DNA from: Sinobacterium caligoides
Lineage (GTDB): Bacteria > Pseudomonadota > Gammaproteobacteria > Pseudomonadales > Sinobacteriaceae
Assembly: GCF_003752585.1 (NCBI RefSeq)
Contig: NZ_RKHR01000005.1
Span: forward strand, 96,947-160,946
Length of the DNA: 64,000 nt
Reading direction: 5' to 3'
The translations under genes were made by a program, and so were the position numbers. This document shows, piece after piece, positions 1 through 8,520 of the stretch. The notes below the pieces were generated by a model. It did no database searches. It saw only the letters and a list, made by a program, of their open reading frames with translations, and was not told the DNA's origin. The stretch's first letter is position 1. Each line of letters opens with the position of its first letter.

Positions 1-599
1 TCAAAGTCTTTGATTAGATCGCTATCTTGAAGCGTCAAACCTATGTCATCGAGCCCATTAAGTAAGCAATGGCGACGAAAGTCATCGACCTCAAAGGCTA
101 TCTCTTCGCCATTATCCAGTGCGACGATTTTTCGCTCTAGATCGATCGCCAGCTGCGCCCCCTCGCTCGCCTCGACATAGAGGAACAAGCGATCAACAAC
201 AGCAGCATCTAGAATGATTGGTAATATACCGTTTTTAAAGCAGTTGTTGAAAAATATATCAGCAAAACTTGGGGCTATAACCGCACGAAACCCGTAGTCA
301 CCAAGCGCCCATGGAGCGTGCTCACGACTAGATCCACATCCAAAGTTTGCTCGTGCTAAAAGTATCTGGGCACCTTGATAACGAGGCTGATTCAAAACGA
401 ACTCCGTATTCAAAGGCCGCCCCTCACAACTTTGATCAGGCTGCCCCTCATCAAGATAACGCAGCTCATCAAAAAGGTTCTTACCAAAACCACTACGCTT
501 AATCGACTTAAGGAACTGCTTAGGGATAATCATATCCGTATCAATATTGGCGCGATCCATTGGCGCCACGATACCTTTCTCTACTGTAAATGCTTGCAT
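1..599 (-). CDS. leuD: 3-isopropylmalate dehydratase small subunit (LeuD), 3' end cut by window edge
   Basis: Small subunit of isopropylmalate isomerase, which converts 2- to 3-isopropylmalate in leucine biosynthesis together with LeuC. The ATG at 599 lies 14 bases downstream of the leuC stop. 199 codons are visible and no stop is reached before the edge; since the family is about 200-215 residues, only the last few are missing. The N-terminus reads [20 protein letters not shown], and the family signature is present in [13 protein letters not shown] around residues 90-102, part of the swivelling domain that contacts substrate. It shares the leuC transcript. leuB would be expected just beyond the left edge, but this cannot be seen. 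Confidence 0.96.
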   Translation of the reverse strand, partial: MQAFTVEKGIVAPMDRANIDTDMIIPKQFLKSIKRSGFGKNLFDELRYLDEGQPDQSCEGRPLNTEFVLNQPRYQGAQILLARANFGCGSSREHAPWALGDYGFRAVIAPSFADIFFNNCFKNGILPIILDAAVVDRLFLYVEASEGAQLAIDLERKIVALDNGEEIAFEVDDFRRHCLLNGLDDIGLTLQDSDLIKDF

Positions 600-613
600 G
601 ATAGATTCCTTAA

Positions 614-2038
614 TTACGCCATTAACTCACGAACGTCGACAAAATGCCCGGTGACCGCAGCTGCTGCGGCCATTTGCGGGCTTACTAAGTGGGTTCGCCC
701 GCCAAAGCCTTGACGCCCCTCGAAATTACGGTTTGAGGTCGATGCACAGTGTTCACCCTGCCCTAGCTTATCGGCATTCATCGCCAAGCACATAGAGCAG
801 CCGGGCTCACGCCACTTTAGGCCTGCTGCTATGAAAATCTTATCCAACCCTTCTTCTTCTGCCTGTGCCTTCACTAAACCAGAGCCCGGCACTACCAGTG
901 CTTCGATGATGTTGCCTGCAACCTTGCGCCCCTCAACCACCTCTGCCGCCGCACGAAGATCTTCTATTCTCGAGTTAGTACACGAACCGATAAAGACCCT
1001 ATCCAACTGAATATCTGTAATAGACTGTCCTTCGGTCAAGCCCATATACTCGAGGGCGCGTGTGATCGCAGATCTTTCACTATCATCTTTACCGTCTGCA
1101 ATAGCAGGCACCTTGCCGTCAACAGGCAAAACCATCTCAGGCGAGGTCCCCCAGGTCACCTGAGGCTGAATCTTCGCGCCATCAAGTACGACAAGTTCAT
1201 CAAAGACTGCACCAGTGTCACTGACAAGATCTGACCAGGCTTCGCACGCCCTCTGCCATAACTCACCTTTTGGCGCAAAGGGGCGGCCTTTAACATAATC
1301 AATCGTAGTCTGATCGACAGCGACCATTCCAACCCTCGCGCCCGCCTCAATGGCCATGTTGCAAACTGTCATTCGCCCTTCCATGCTCATATCTTTGAAG
1401 ACCTGGCCACCGAACTCAATGGCACAGCCATTCCCGCCTGCAGTACCAATCTTGCCAATAACGGCTAATACGACATCCTTCGGGGTCACACCAGAACCTA
1501 GCTGGCCGTCGACACGCACAAGCATGTTTTTCATTTTTTTCTGAATTAAACAACCTGTTGCGAGCACGTGCTCGACCTCAGAGGTGCCAATACCGTGGGC
1601 AAGAGCTCCCAAAGCACCATGAGTAGCTGTATGGGAGTCACCACACACAATGGTCATACCAGGAAGCGTTGCTCCTTGCTCAGGACCTACTACGTGCACG
1701 ATCCCTTGGCGTACATCGGTCATGCCAAACTGCTCAATACCGAAATCACGGCAGTTATCATCGAGGGTCTTTACTTGTATCTGGGAGACTGGGTCCGTTA
1801 TACCCTCTAAACCCTTTTTACGCTCAACGAGAGTCGTCGGCACGTTGTGATCAGGTGTTGCCAGACTCGCCGCTAAACGCCACGGTTTGCGCCCCGCAAG
1901 CCTTAGCCCTTCAAAAGCCTGCGGCGAAGTCACCTCGTGTAATAGCTGACGATCAATATAAATGAGAGCTGTACCGTCATCACGCTCCTTAACGATATGC
2001 GAATCCCATAACTTGTCATAAAGGGTTTTACCGGCCAT
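614..2038 (-). CDS. leuC: 3-isopropylmalate dehydratase large subunit (LeuC)
   Basis: Aconitase-family large subunit carrying the [4Fe-4S] cluster used to dehydrate and rehydrate isopropylmalate. The cluster cysteines are visible in GSCTNSR and in the C-terminal pair GCSMC, and the conserved [11 protein letters not shown] segment lies near residue 130. I start it at the ATG at 2038 (474 residues, [16 protein letters not shown]), as in other LeuC proteins. That ATG is preceded by a purine-rich GGAGAGAGAG ribosome binding site; a longer reading from 2065 has no such support. It is the first gene of a leuCD operon and is divergent from the LysR gene at 2221. Confidence 0.97.
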   Translation of the reverse strand: MAGKTLYDKLWDSHIVKERDDGTALIYIDRQLLHEVTSPQAFEGLRLAGRKPWRLAASLATPDHNVPTTLVERKKGLEGITDPVSQIQVKTLDDNCRDFGIEQFGMTDVRQGIVHVVGPEQGATLPGMTIVCGDSHTATHGALGALAHGIGTSEVEHVLATGCLIQKKMKNMLVRVDGQLGSGVTPKDVVLAVIGKIGTAGGNGCAIEFGGQVFKDMSMEGRMTVCNMAIEAGARVGMVAVDQTTIDYVKGRPFAPKGELWQRACEAWSDLVSDTGAVFDELVVLDGAKIQPQVTWGTSPEMVLPVDGKVPAIADGKDDSERSAITRALEYMGLTEGQSITDIQLDRVFIGSCTNSRIEDLRAAAEVVEGRKVAGNIIEALVVPGSGLVKAQAEEEGLDKIFIAAGLKWREPGCSMCLAMNADKLGQGEHCASTSNRNFEGRQGFGGRTHLVSPQMAAAAAVTGHFVDVRELMA

Positions 2039-2136
2039 CACTCTCTCTCCACACAAATTCATCACTGCTTACATCATCAACAATAACGCTAAGCAGCATA
2101 AGGCAGCTACTCACTTAGTCATTTTTACTGTTGTGA

Positions 2137-2165
2137 ATATTATCTGCTCAGTTAAAATAAAACAA
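2137..2165 (-). promoter_or_regulatory. Candidate sigma-70 promoter for leuCD
   Basis: On the minus strand a TTGTTT -35 (2160-2165) and a TAATAT -10 (2137-2142) are separated by exactly 17 bases. They lie about 100 bases before the leuC start, in the AT-rich leuC/LysR intergenic region. Divergence from a LysR gene makes regulation by that protein plausible, but I could not pick out a convincing T-N11-A operator. Confidence 0.45.
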
Positions 2166-2220
2166 ATTCATAATTTTCATATTTAGCATAACTTTTCTTC
2201 ATGAACGCCGAGAATCAATC

Positions 2221-3099
2221 ATGGATAGCTTCGCACTCAAAACCTTTGCAGAGATTGCTAAAACCGGGTCGTTCTCTGAAACAGCAGAGCAGCTGCACTT
2301 AACTCAGCCGGCAATAAGCAAACGCATCTCTGCGCTGGAGGCTCAACTAGAGTGCAAACTGTTCGACCGTGTCGGTCGGCGCGTACAATTAACTGAGGCT
2401 GGCCGAGTATTATTGCCACATGCCAATAAGATACTTGACCAGCTGGAACGAGCAGGTCAAGAAATCCAAGACCTTTCCGGCGAGGTTGGTGGACTACTAC
2501 ATATTGCCACTAGCCATCACATAGGACTGCATAGAATGCCAACCTTGCTGCAATCTTATGCAGATCGATATCGGGAGGTTGTATTAGATATAGACTTCAT
2601 CGACTCCGAAAAAGCCTACGAGAAAGTGCTGCACGCAGAAGCAGAACTTGCCATCATCACCCTCTCACCAAAACCACAGCCCCCCATCGTACAACACAAG
2701 CTATGGACCGACCGACTTGTCTTTGTCGCCAACCAGCAACACCCGCTGTTTAATGAGGAAGAGATAACGCTTGAACAACTTAGTCAGCACAGAGGGATCC
2801 TCCCCGGTCTAAACACCTACACCGGACAAATTGTTAGCAGCCTCTTCGCCGAGCGTCAGCTCAAACTTAACTCAAGCATGGCGACCAACTACCTAGAAAC
2901 AATAAAAATGATGGTATCTATAGGGCTAGGATGGAGCGTGGTACCAGCATCCATGCTCGACGAAGAGATCAAGCCATTACCGCTAGCAGACATCAATATT
3001 AGTCGTGACCTCGGTTACATCTATCATCAAGAGCGTAGCCTATCGAATGCTGCAAAGGCCTTTATCGAATTGCTCAGCCGACAACATAACGCTTCATAA
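2221..3099 (+). CDS. LysR-family transcriptional regulator
   Basis: A 292-residue LysR-type regulator. Residues 1-60 form the winged helix-turn-helix (TGSFSETAEQLHLTQPAISK is the characteristic LysR helix pair), followed by a linker helix and a periplasmic-binding-protein-like effector domain from about residue 90. It is transcribed divergently from leuCD across about 180 bases, the usual layout for a LysR protein controlling its neighbour, so control of leucine genes with a pathway intermediate as effector is a reasonable inference. Its 3' end overlaps the convergent MocA-like gene by 26 bases. The effector and targets are not visible in the sequence. Confidence 0.9.
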   Translation: MDSFALKTFAEIAKTGSFSETAEQLHLTQPAISKRISALEAQLECKLFDRVGRRVQLTEAGRVLLPHANKILDQLERAGQEIQDLSGEVGGLLHIATSHHIGLHRMPTLLQSYADRYREVVLDIDFIDSEKAYEKVLHAEAELAIITLSPKPQPPIVQHKLWTDRLVFVANQQHPLFNEEEITLEQLSQHRGILPGLNTYTGQIVSSLFAERQLKLNSSMATNYLETIKMMVSIGLGWSVVPASMLDEEIKPLPLADINISRDLGYIYHQERSLSNAAKAFIELLSRQHNAS

Positions 3100-3700
3100 G
3101 AACATCCCACTGCTCCCTGGTATCAATATCGAACAACACGCCCGCATCGTCCATATCAATTAACGACAGCTGATCAGCATTGCTATCGAGGATCGCCTTA
3201 GCCCCCACATCGCCAGACAGCTGCGAAAAACCTGGCAGTAAATCAGCAGGAAAGAACACCGGATGACCCGGGCGCCCCTTAAAGCTCGCGCGTGACAAAC
3301 CTTTCTGACGAATCATTTCTTGGTAAGTGTCCGAGCCTATAAACGGCATATCAGCAAGACACAACAGCATACCAACCCAGCGCTGTTCGATTGCATAATT
3401 AGCTGCAGCCCGCGCCGAGACACTCATATCACGCTTCTCAGTCTCACCTATAGATTCAATAAAAATAGTTTCAACCTGTAACTGCTGACAGAGATCAATA
3501 AGCTCTAAATTAGCTCTAGCAACTACTACAGCAACAACGGTGTCCAACCTCAACAGATGTCCGACAACAACCTCAAGCATTGTTCGCCCATCTTCCATCC
3601 GCAGCAGCAGCTTATTCCCTTCAAAACGACGAGAGTGGCCTGCTGCCAACACCACCGCGCCGATCTTAACTTTATCTGCCGACAAACAATTCTCACTCAC
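3074..3700 (-). CDS. MocA/MobA-like nucleotidyltransferase
   Basis: A 208-residue NTP-transferase-fold protein. The N-terminal nucleotide-binding signature VVLAAGHSRRF with a lysine about seven residues on, the LADMPF metal-binding segment, GRPGHPVFF and a terminal LFDIDT motif match the family that attaches CMP or GMP to molybdopterin (MocA/MobA-like). The start is a GTG at 3700 that shares one base with the TAG stop of the flavoprotein gene upstream, so the two are translationally coupled. No molybdoenzyme gene lies nearby, so the true substrate is open; molybdenum cofactor maturation is the family-level guess. The 3' end overlaps the LysR gene on the other strand. Confidence 0.8.
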   Translation of the reverse strand: MSENCLSADKVKIGAVVLAAGHSRRFEGNKLLLRMEDGRTMLEVVVGHLLRLDTVVAVVVARANLELIDLCQQLQVETIFIESIGETEKRDMSVSARAAANYAIEQRWVGMLLCLADMPFIGSDTYQEMIRQKGLSRASFKGRPGHPVFFPADLLPGFSQLSGDVGAKAILDSNADQLSLIDMDDAGVLFDIDTREQWDVLMKRYVVG

Positions 3701-4155
3701 TAATAAATACCGAAAGCCATACCAACCGCCATTGTTTGTCCTAGCTCTTTACAAGCCTCTAACCCTGCATCATCTGGCAGCCCACGAACAATCACCGGCT
3801 CAGCAACCTTCTTAAGAGGGTAGCCTTGGGCAATCCGCTCAACTTCTCGCACTGCCCCCGTACCATCATTCCCCGCACTAACGGCGAGCGCATACGGTAT
3901 GTTGAGCTGCTGTTCGAGAAGCACATAGTAGGTTCTAACAAAGTAGTCTTTAAGCCCGCCCGACATGCCACCAAAGTTTTCCGGCGTAACAAAGAGCACG
4001 CCATCACTCGAGCTCAACTGCACGCTGTCTGCCTCCATCGCACGTATCAATACAACTTCAACCGAATCCTCTTGCTTCGCCCCAAGATAGGCAGCCTTCG
4101 CTAGCGACTCCGCCGCACCGCTTTGACTGTGATAAATGATACTCAATCGCTTCAC
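3700..4155 (-). CDS. Small flavodoxin-like / NAD(P)H-dependent FMN reductase family protein
   Basis: A 151-residue flavodoxin-fold protein. The N-terminal phosphate-binding loop reads YHSQSGAAESLAK, and a second FMN-contacting loop is seen in TPENFGGMSGGLKDYF. Such proteins bind FMN and act in electron transfer or NAD(P)H-dependent reduction; the partner is unknown. It begins with GTG at 4155, preceded by an AAAGGCGG ribosome binding site, because an in-frame stop lies immediately upstream. It is coupled to the downstream MocA-like gene by a one-base stop/start overlap, so the two products probably work together or are needed at similar levels. Confidence 0.75.
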   Translation of the reverse strand: MKRLSIIYHSQSGAAESLAKAAYLGAKQEDSVEVVLIRAMEADSVQLSSSDGVLFVTPENFGGMSGGLKDYFVRTYYVLLEQQLNIPYALAVSAGNDGTGAVREVERIAQGYPLKKVAEPVIVRGLPDDAGLEACKELGQTMAVGMAFGIY

Positions 4156-4255
4156 AATTTAGCCGCCTTTAACAATGCACATTGTAGCAACACCGGAATA
4201 CCTACACAGATAGCCCAACCTCCTGCAAGAGTCACTTATAGAATTATATACGTAC

Positions 4256-4293
4256 AAAAAAAAGGCTCAACACAAATGTGTCGAGCCTTTTTT
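4256..4293 (-). terminator. Rho-independent terminator downstream of gspG
   Basis: A hairpin with arms GGCTC..ACACA and TGTGT..GAGCC, one mismatch, a two-base loop and A/T tracts on both sides. It lies just beyond the gspG stop and before the flavoprotein gene, so it separates the two minus-strand units. Its symmetry would also let it stop plus-strand transcription. Confidence 0.85.
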
Positions 4294-4318
4294 ACGTTAC
4301 GCAGTAGCGTTATGGCCG

Positions 4319-4765
4319 TTAACTTTCATCCCAGACAGAAACGTCTGCATTATCATCTTCACCACCCTCACGGCCATCCGCGCCAAGCGAATATAAGTCA
4401 TAAGGACCGTCGACACCTGGCGACAGATACTGATACTCAAGCCCCCAAGGGTCTTTGGGTACATTCTTTCCCTGAATATAGCCACCTTTACGCCAATTTT
4501 TTGCTGATGGGCTGCCATCAGGCTGGGTGATCAACGCTTGCAGGCCTTGATCACTACTGGGGTAATGAAAATTATCCAGTTTATAGGCATCTAGAGACTG
4601 AGCAATACTCTTTAAATCAACTTTGGCTGCCGTCACCCGCGCTTCAGCTGCTTTGCCAATGATATTTGGTGCAATCAAACCCGCTAGAACACTTATGATG
4701 ACTACGACAACCATGATCTCAATGAGAGAGAAACCAGATTGCTTGCGTACACTAATTCTATTCAT
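4319..4765 (-). CDS. gspG: Type II secretion major pseudopilin GspG (isolated gene)
   Basis: A 148-residue prepilin. It has a short basic leader, the prepilin peptidase site G|FSLIE with the essential glutamate at mature position 5, a hydrophobic helix, and the GspG-specific C-terminal region (YPSSDQGLQALI, DPWG..Y.Y, SLGADG, and a calcium-site-like acidic EGGEDDNADV). GspG forms the shaft of the type II secretion pseudopilus in the inner membrane and periplasm. No other gsp gene lies within this window, which is unusual because gspG normally sits in the gspC-N operon. It is downstream of sohB with a 72-base gap and ends at a strong terminator. GspG is much more likely than a minor pilin. Confidence 0.9.
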   Translation of the reverse strand: MNRISVRKQSGFSLIEIMVVVVIISVLAGLIAPNIIGKAAEARVTAAKVDLKSIAQSLDAYKLDNFHYPSSDQGLQALITQPDGSPSAKNWRKGGYIQGKNVPKDPWGLEYQYLSPGVDGPYDLYSLGADGREGGEDDNADVSVWDES

Positions 4766-4837
4766 ACTGACTCACTGACTGTTATTCCTATTTTTATTAA
4801 ACAGGTGTTTTATGAAGATTATAAGGTATAGGCCACT

Positions 4838-5881
4838 CTAACGCATAAAGCGGCTATTAATCCACTGTGTCGCCACTTTCTCAACAGCACCAACGACCCC
4901 GAGTTGAACCCCAACGCCTAATTTCTCGACCAAGGTCTTTCTTTCGACAAGGCCGACCTTAAAGACGTCAGCCGTCTTACGGATATTCATTAGAAACTCA
5001 TCGCTAGTCATCAGCTCGTCAACCAAATGGCGCTCTAATGCTCGTAGACCGAACCAGGCCTCACCTGTAGCTACTTTATCCATGTCAACAATAGGTCGAT
5101 TCTGTGCCACAAACTCTTTAAACAGCACATGAGTGTCTTCTAACTCTTCTGTGAACTTGCTTTTACCCTGCTCAGTATTCTCTCCGAACATTGTTACAGT
5201 TCGCTTAAACTCACCAGCGGTAAAAGTCTCGTAATCAACGTCATTTTTCTTCAATAAACGGTGGAAGTTAGGAAGCTGCGCAACCACACCGATAGAGCCG
5301 AGAACCGCAAAAGGTGCAGCCAAAATTCGATCGGCGATACAAGCCATCATATAACCACCGCTCGCCGCTACCATGTCAACGCAGACAGTCAGCTTCAAGC
5401 CCGCACTTTTTATCCTTGCTAGCTGCGAGGCCGCCAACCCATAAGCATGAACCATTCCGCCGCCGCTCTCCAATCGAACGACAACCTCATCACTTTCCTT
5501 TGCAACAAGCAGGACAGCGCTAATCTCCTCACGCAACGTATCAACAGCAGAGGCTTTTATATCACCATCGAAGTCCAAAACAAACACTCGCGGCTTATCA
5601 TCATCCTCGTTGCTTTTCCGCGCTTTTTTCTCTTCTTTCGCCTTCTTTTTCAGCTCTTTAGCCTGCTGTTTCAGTTCGTCATCACTAAGCAGTACTAGAT
5701 CCAAGTCTTCTTTTAGTCCTTCGTACTTCTCGTTGAGGGACTTTATTTCTATCTGGCCATCCTCACCCTTGGGCGTTCGACTTGAGGCGGCGACCACCCC
5801 TGCAACCGTCAAAACAATTGCAACAACAATGGTGATTGCCTGCAATAGGAAAAGGCCATATTCTAAGAAAAAATCTATCAC
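4838..5881 (-). CDS. sohB: Inner-membrane serine protease SohB (S49 family)
   Basis: A 347-residue membrane-anchored protease of the S49 (signal peptide peptidase A) family. An N-terminal transmembrane helix covers residues 8-32. A lysine/glutamate-rich, probably coiled-coil stretch at 65-95 is followed by the S49 domain with the nucleophile in AASGGYMM (Ser174) and the general base in GEFKRT (Lys226), the same spacing as in E. coli SohB. It lies 27 bases after the two-helix membrane protein gene and is probably co-transcribed with it and with fimL. Physiological substrates are poorly known. Confidence 0.92.
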   Translation of the reverse strand: MIDFFLEYGLFLLQAITIVVAIVLTVAGVVAASSRTPKGEDGQIEIKSLNEKYEGLKEDLDLVLLSDDELKQQAKELKKKAKEEKKARKSNEDDDKPRVFVLDFDGDIKASAVDTLREEISAVLLVAKESDEVVVRLESGGGMVHAYGLAASQLARIKSAGLKLTVCVDMVAASGGYMMACIADRILAAPFAVLGSIGVVAQLPNFHRLLKKNDVDYETFTAGEFKRTVTMFGENTEQGKSKFTEELEDTHVLFKEFVAQNRPIVDMDKVATGEAWFGLRALERHLVDELMTSDEFLMNIRKTADVFKVGLVERKTLVEKLGVGVQLGVVGAVEKVATQWINSRFMR

Positions 5882-5908
5882 TTTTACTCCATACTCACTT
5901 GCTAAAAG

Positions 5909-6565
5909 TTATTGCCAATTGCCTACAGCCTGCTTCGCAGACTCATTGATAGCGCGGGTAATAAGCCCCGTAGAGCCCATATAAACCTCAAAAAGAGCGC
6001 CATCAACGCTTGGCATATACGTGGCGCTGCCATATGTGGCGTCCAAATAAGGGAAGCTTGACGAGTAATGCTGAATTAGCCTCCCCACATCAACGCCATA
6101 GTTATCATCGGCAAGAGCATATACTGATTTAGGCGCTTTTACCTCCTGCTCGATAGAAAAGTATCTGCCACTTAACCTTTCTAGCCTAAACATTGGTGCT
6201 AACGGGATATTATTACTCCATTTGACAACCCTCGCATCGAGCTGCCATTGGTCACCCCAAAGTAGGTATGACCTAGAGTCTCCTTGTGCATCTGTTAGAT
6301 CAAGATTGTAACTTCCATTAAGGTTTTTATTAAAACTTAAGGTGGCGACTAGCTGTTCACCTGCTAAATGCTTATACGTTAAGAGGTCTTTAGCCGTTAG
6401 TAGCAGGCCTCCAACGACAAACAATAATGCGACACCAAACATGCCCCGCATCATGCCGATAAACCAAGACTTCAACCACAGCATCCGAAGTGCATAGACT
6501 AAGGCTACCAATGCGAAAATAAGCAGCAAAACTGGTATCAAGTATTGCTGTATTGTCAAACTCAT
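5909..6565 (-). CDS. Conserved membrane protein of unknown function, coupled to fimL
   Basis: A 218-residue protein I cannot assign to a named function. Two hydrophobic helices are visible near the N-terminus (about residues 7-26 and 36-58), followed by a soluble region of about 150 residues with a WGDQWQLDARVVKW segment and no cysteine pairs or obvious catalytic motif. The topology suggests an inner-membrane anchor with a large cytoplasmic or periplasmic domain. Its ATG shares one base with the fimL stop (TAATG), so translation is coupled, and sohB follows within 27 bases. That context suggests a role in the same envelope or surface-motility process, which is inference only. Confidence 0.7.
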   Translation of the reverse strand: MSLTIQQYLIPVLLLIFALVALVYALRMLWLKSWFIGMMRGMFGVALLFVVGGLLLTAKDLLTYKHLAGEQLVATLSFNKNLNGSYNLDLTDAQGDSRSYLLWGDQWQLDARVVKWSNNIPLAPMFRLERLSGRYFSIEQEVKAPKSVYALADDNYGVDVGRLIQHYSSSFPYLDATYGSATYMPSVDGALFEVYMGSTGLITRAINESAKQAVGNWQ

Positions 6566-8247
6566 TATGCTTCAACCTCGAATAATTCAGCGACACCCTG
6601 CTCAGCAATCACTAGCAAATCTTGATTGGGTGCCCCACCTGCAGCCAACTCTGCAATATAGTACTCCACACCAATCATCGCATCAGCCAAGATCTCGATC
6701 TGCACTTTTCTTTCGTCACAATCATTACCTGAATGCTCGAGACTTAGTACAAAACGATTACACTGACCCAGCACGCTCGCTGCTGCATCATACTCCAACA
6801 TATTAAGAAAACCAGCAACCGCGCTCAGTGTTTTGCTCAAGTTAGCTACATGACTATAATCAAAATCTGACTCGACGTAGCTCGCTATTGCACGCTTGGC
6901 CAGTGTCATCGAAGAGATGCCCTCTTTCACTACAATCTCAGTAGCCTCCTGTAGCAATACATTTGCAATGACATCATTTTGCCCTTCCTGGCTAACGGTT
7001 TTAGCCTCTTCAGCCTCACTGGGTAACGACTTCAAAACTGAAACTGCACTTTCAATATAAAGTAGGGTACTCGCAGCCTCTAACAAGGAATCACTATCGC
7101 CCCCTCCCCCTTCACCACAAGCCGTTAAATCATTAACCAGCCGACGAAGAGTCTTGGCCATATCTTTTAAACCAAGGAAAGAAAGAATAGATTCTGTCTT
7201 GGTGATAATTTGCAAGAGTCTCGGCCATTCATCCATCACCCCTGTTTGACTAACTAACTCCAGAATGTCGCGCGCCTGCAGCAGTTCCTCTCTTAAAGAA
7301 ACAGACAAAACGGCAATTGTCTCTCTGCCAGGACCAACAATGTTGTGGAAGTGCTCAACATAATCACTATCAGCCCAACCCAACCTAACAGTGCCACACT
7401 GACGCAACATTTCAGTTATAACAGTCGACTTCGAGCCCACAACGCTAAGCAGATAAACTAACTCATTGGCATGTTCTTGGCTGACTTCGATAGCCTTACC
7501 TTTCGATAATTGACGTAAATATCCGTCGAGGGCCATAAACAAACGTAGCCGAGTGTAATTGAGTTTCAGCTTCCCACTCGAAACAGCCGTCAAAACAAGC
7601 TCAGAAAGCCGCCAGGGAGCAGCCTTCATAGAGTCAATAGCCTGCACTCGCTGACACACATGAGCCATTAAACGCCCGTACTGCTGCTGGTTTTTCTCTT
7701 TATATAGCCCAAGCAAGCCAACCTGATACATATGATGTAATCGTTGTAGTTTTTTCTGCTCAGCGGTATCGAGCGCCGTCTCATCGCAACTTATACTTAA
7801 CAGGTTAAGGTTAAGGCTTTGGTACTCCCAGCGAATTGGCTGCTTAGCCGATATAGCAAGTTGGTTGATATATGCATTGAGCACTACCGGATAACAATGC
7901 TCCTGGCTAATACAATAATCAACATACTTAGGCAAAACGAAGATAGCATGACCAATCGAAGCTAACACAGACTCAGTAAGCTTGACTTGCCCCTTAACAA
8001 GAAGGCCAATCACGTCCTTTAGCAGTGCCGCCAGCTCTGTTGCACCGTGGAACTGCAATATCATAAAGGTCCCACTCAGTTGATCCAGCCCTGAGTGCAG
8101 CTCAGTTATAAGCTCAGCTTGACTGCGATCCTGTAAATAAGATTCGAGTATAGACAGTGTACTCACAAGCCTACTTTGGGTCTCTTCATGAACCAGCGCA
8201 ACAGAACTCATATTTAACGGCATAGCAAATGACACGGTCTTTTTCAT
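6565..8247 (-). CDS. fimL: FimL-like Hpt-related protein (type IV pilus / cAMP signalling)
   Basis: About 560 residues of mostly helical sequence resembling FimL, a homologue of the N-terminal region of the chemotaxis kinase ChpA that lacks the phosphorylatable Hpt histidine. In Pseudomonas FimL promotes cAMP-dependent control of type IV pili and twitching. Support comes from length, helical Hpt-like segments (for example LHSGLDQLSGTFMILQFHGA near the N-terminus) and synteny: fimL near nhaB, dnaQ and rnhA is the Pseudomonas order. The start is uncertain. A reading from TTG at 8283 is possible, but I prefer the ATG at 8247; ATGs at 8223 and 8211 also lack clear ribosome sites. The stop overlaps the next gene. 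Confidence 0.75.
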   Translation of the reverse strand: MKKTVSFAMPLNMSSVALVHEETQSRLVSTLSILESYLQDRSQAELITELHSGLDQLSGTFMILQFHGATELAALLKDVIGLLVKGQVKLTESVLASIGHAIFVLPKYVDYCISQEHCYPVVLNAYINQLAISAKQPIRWEYQSLNLNLLSISCDETALDTAEQKKLQRLHHMYQVGLLGLYKEKNQQQYGRLMAHVCQRVQAIDSMKAAPWRLSELVLTAVSSGKLKLNYTRLRLFMALDGYLRQLSKGKAIEVSQEHANELVYLLSVVGSKSTVITEMLRQCGTVRLGWADSDYVEHFHNIVGPGRETIAVLSVSLREELLQARDILELVSQTGVMDEWPRLLQIITKTESILSFLGLKDMAKTLRRLVNDLTACGEGGGGDSDSLLEAASTLLYIESAVSVLKSLPSEAEEAKTVSQEGQNDVIANVLLQEATEIVVKEGISSMTLAKRAIASYVESDFDYSHVANLSKTLSAVAGFLNMLEYDAAASVLGQCNRFVLSLEHSGNDCDERKVQIEILADAMIGVEYYIAELAAGGAPNQDLLVIAEQGVAELFEVEA

Positions 8248-8398
8248 CCTCAAATAGTTCTTTATTTTAATGTTTAAGCTCAATAAAACAGTCTTTCTTA
8301 CCTTTCGGAGTTTCTTTCGCCCAGATAACTCATGGCATAATCACTCAGTTTCTTGATAATCGCAACAACTGTAGTACTAAACGGTGATTCAATGAGCA

Positions 8399-8466
8399 GT
8401 GATGCACCTCCCAAATAGCCCCCATAATGCGCGGTGATGTACCTCCCATATAGCGTCCATATAGCC
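8399..8466. repeat. Imperfect tandem direct repeat upstream of nhaB
   Basis: A 21-base unit reading GTGATG(C/T)ACCTCCCA(A/T)ATAGC occurs at 8399 and again 35 bases on at 8434 with two mismatches. The similarity decays over the rest of each 35-base unit, where both share a CCAT and an ATAGCC-like end. It lies 55-120 bases before the nhaB start in the gap between fimL and nhaB, where tandem regulator sites or a decaying duplication are both possible. Confidence 0.6.
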
Positions 8467-8520
8467 TATTATACTTCCAAAGCCTACTAACGAAACGAGC
8501 TCACAGTCTAAGGACAAGTC

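Noticed and set aside
1669-1965. Long plus-strand ORFs antisense to leuC
   Set aside because: They are frame shadows of the conserved leuC sequence without ribosome sites.
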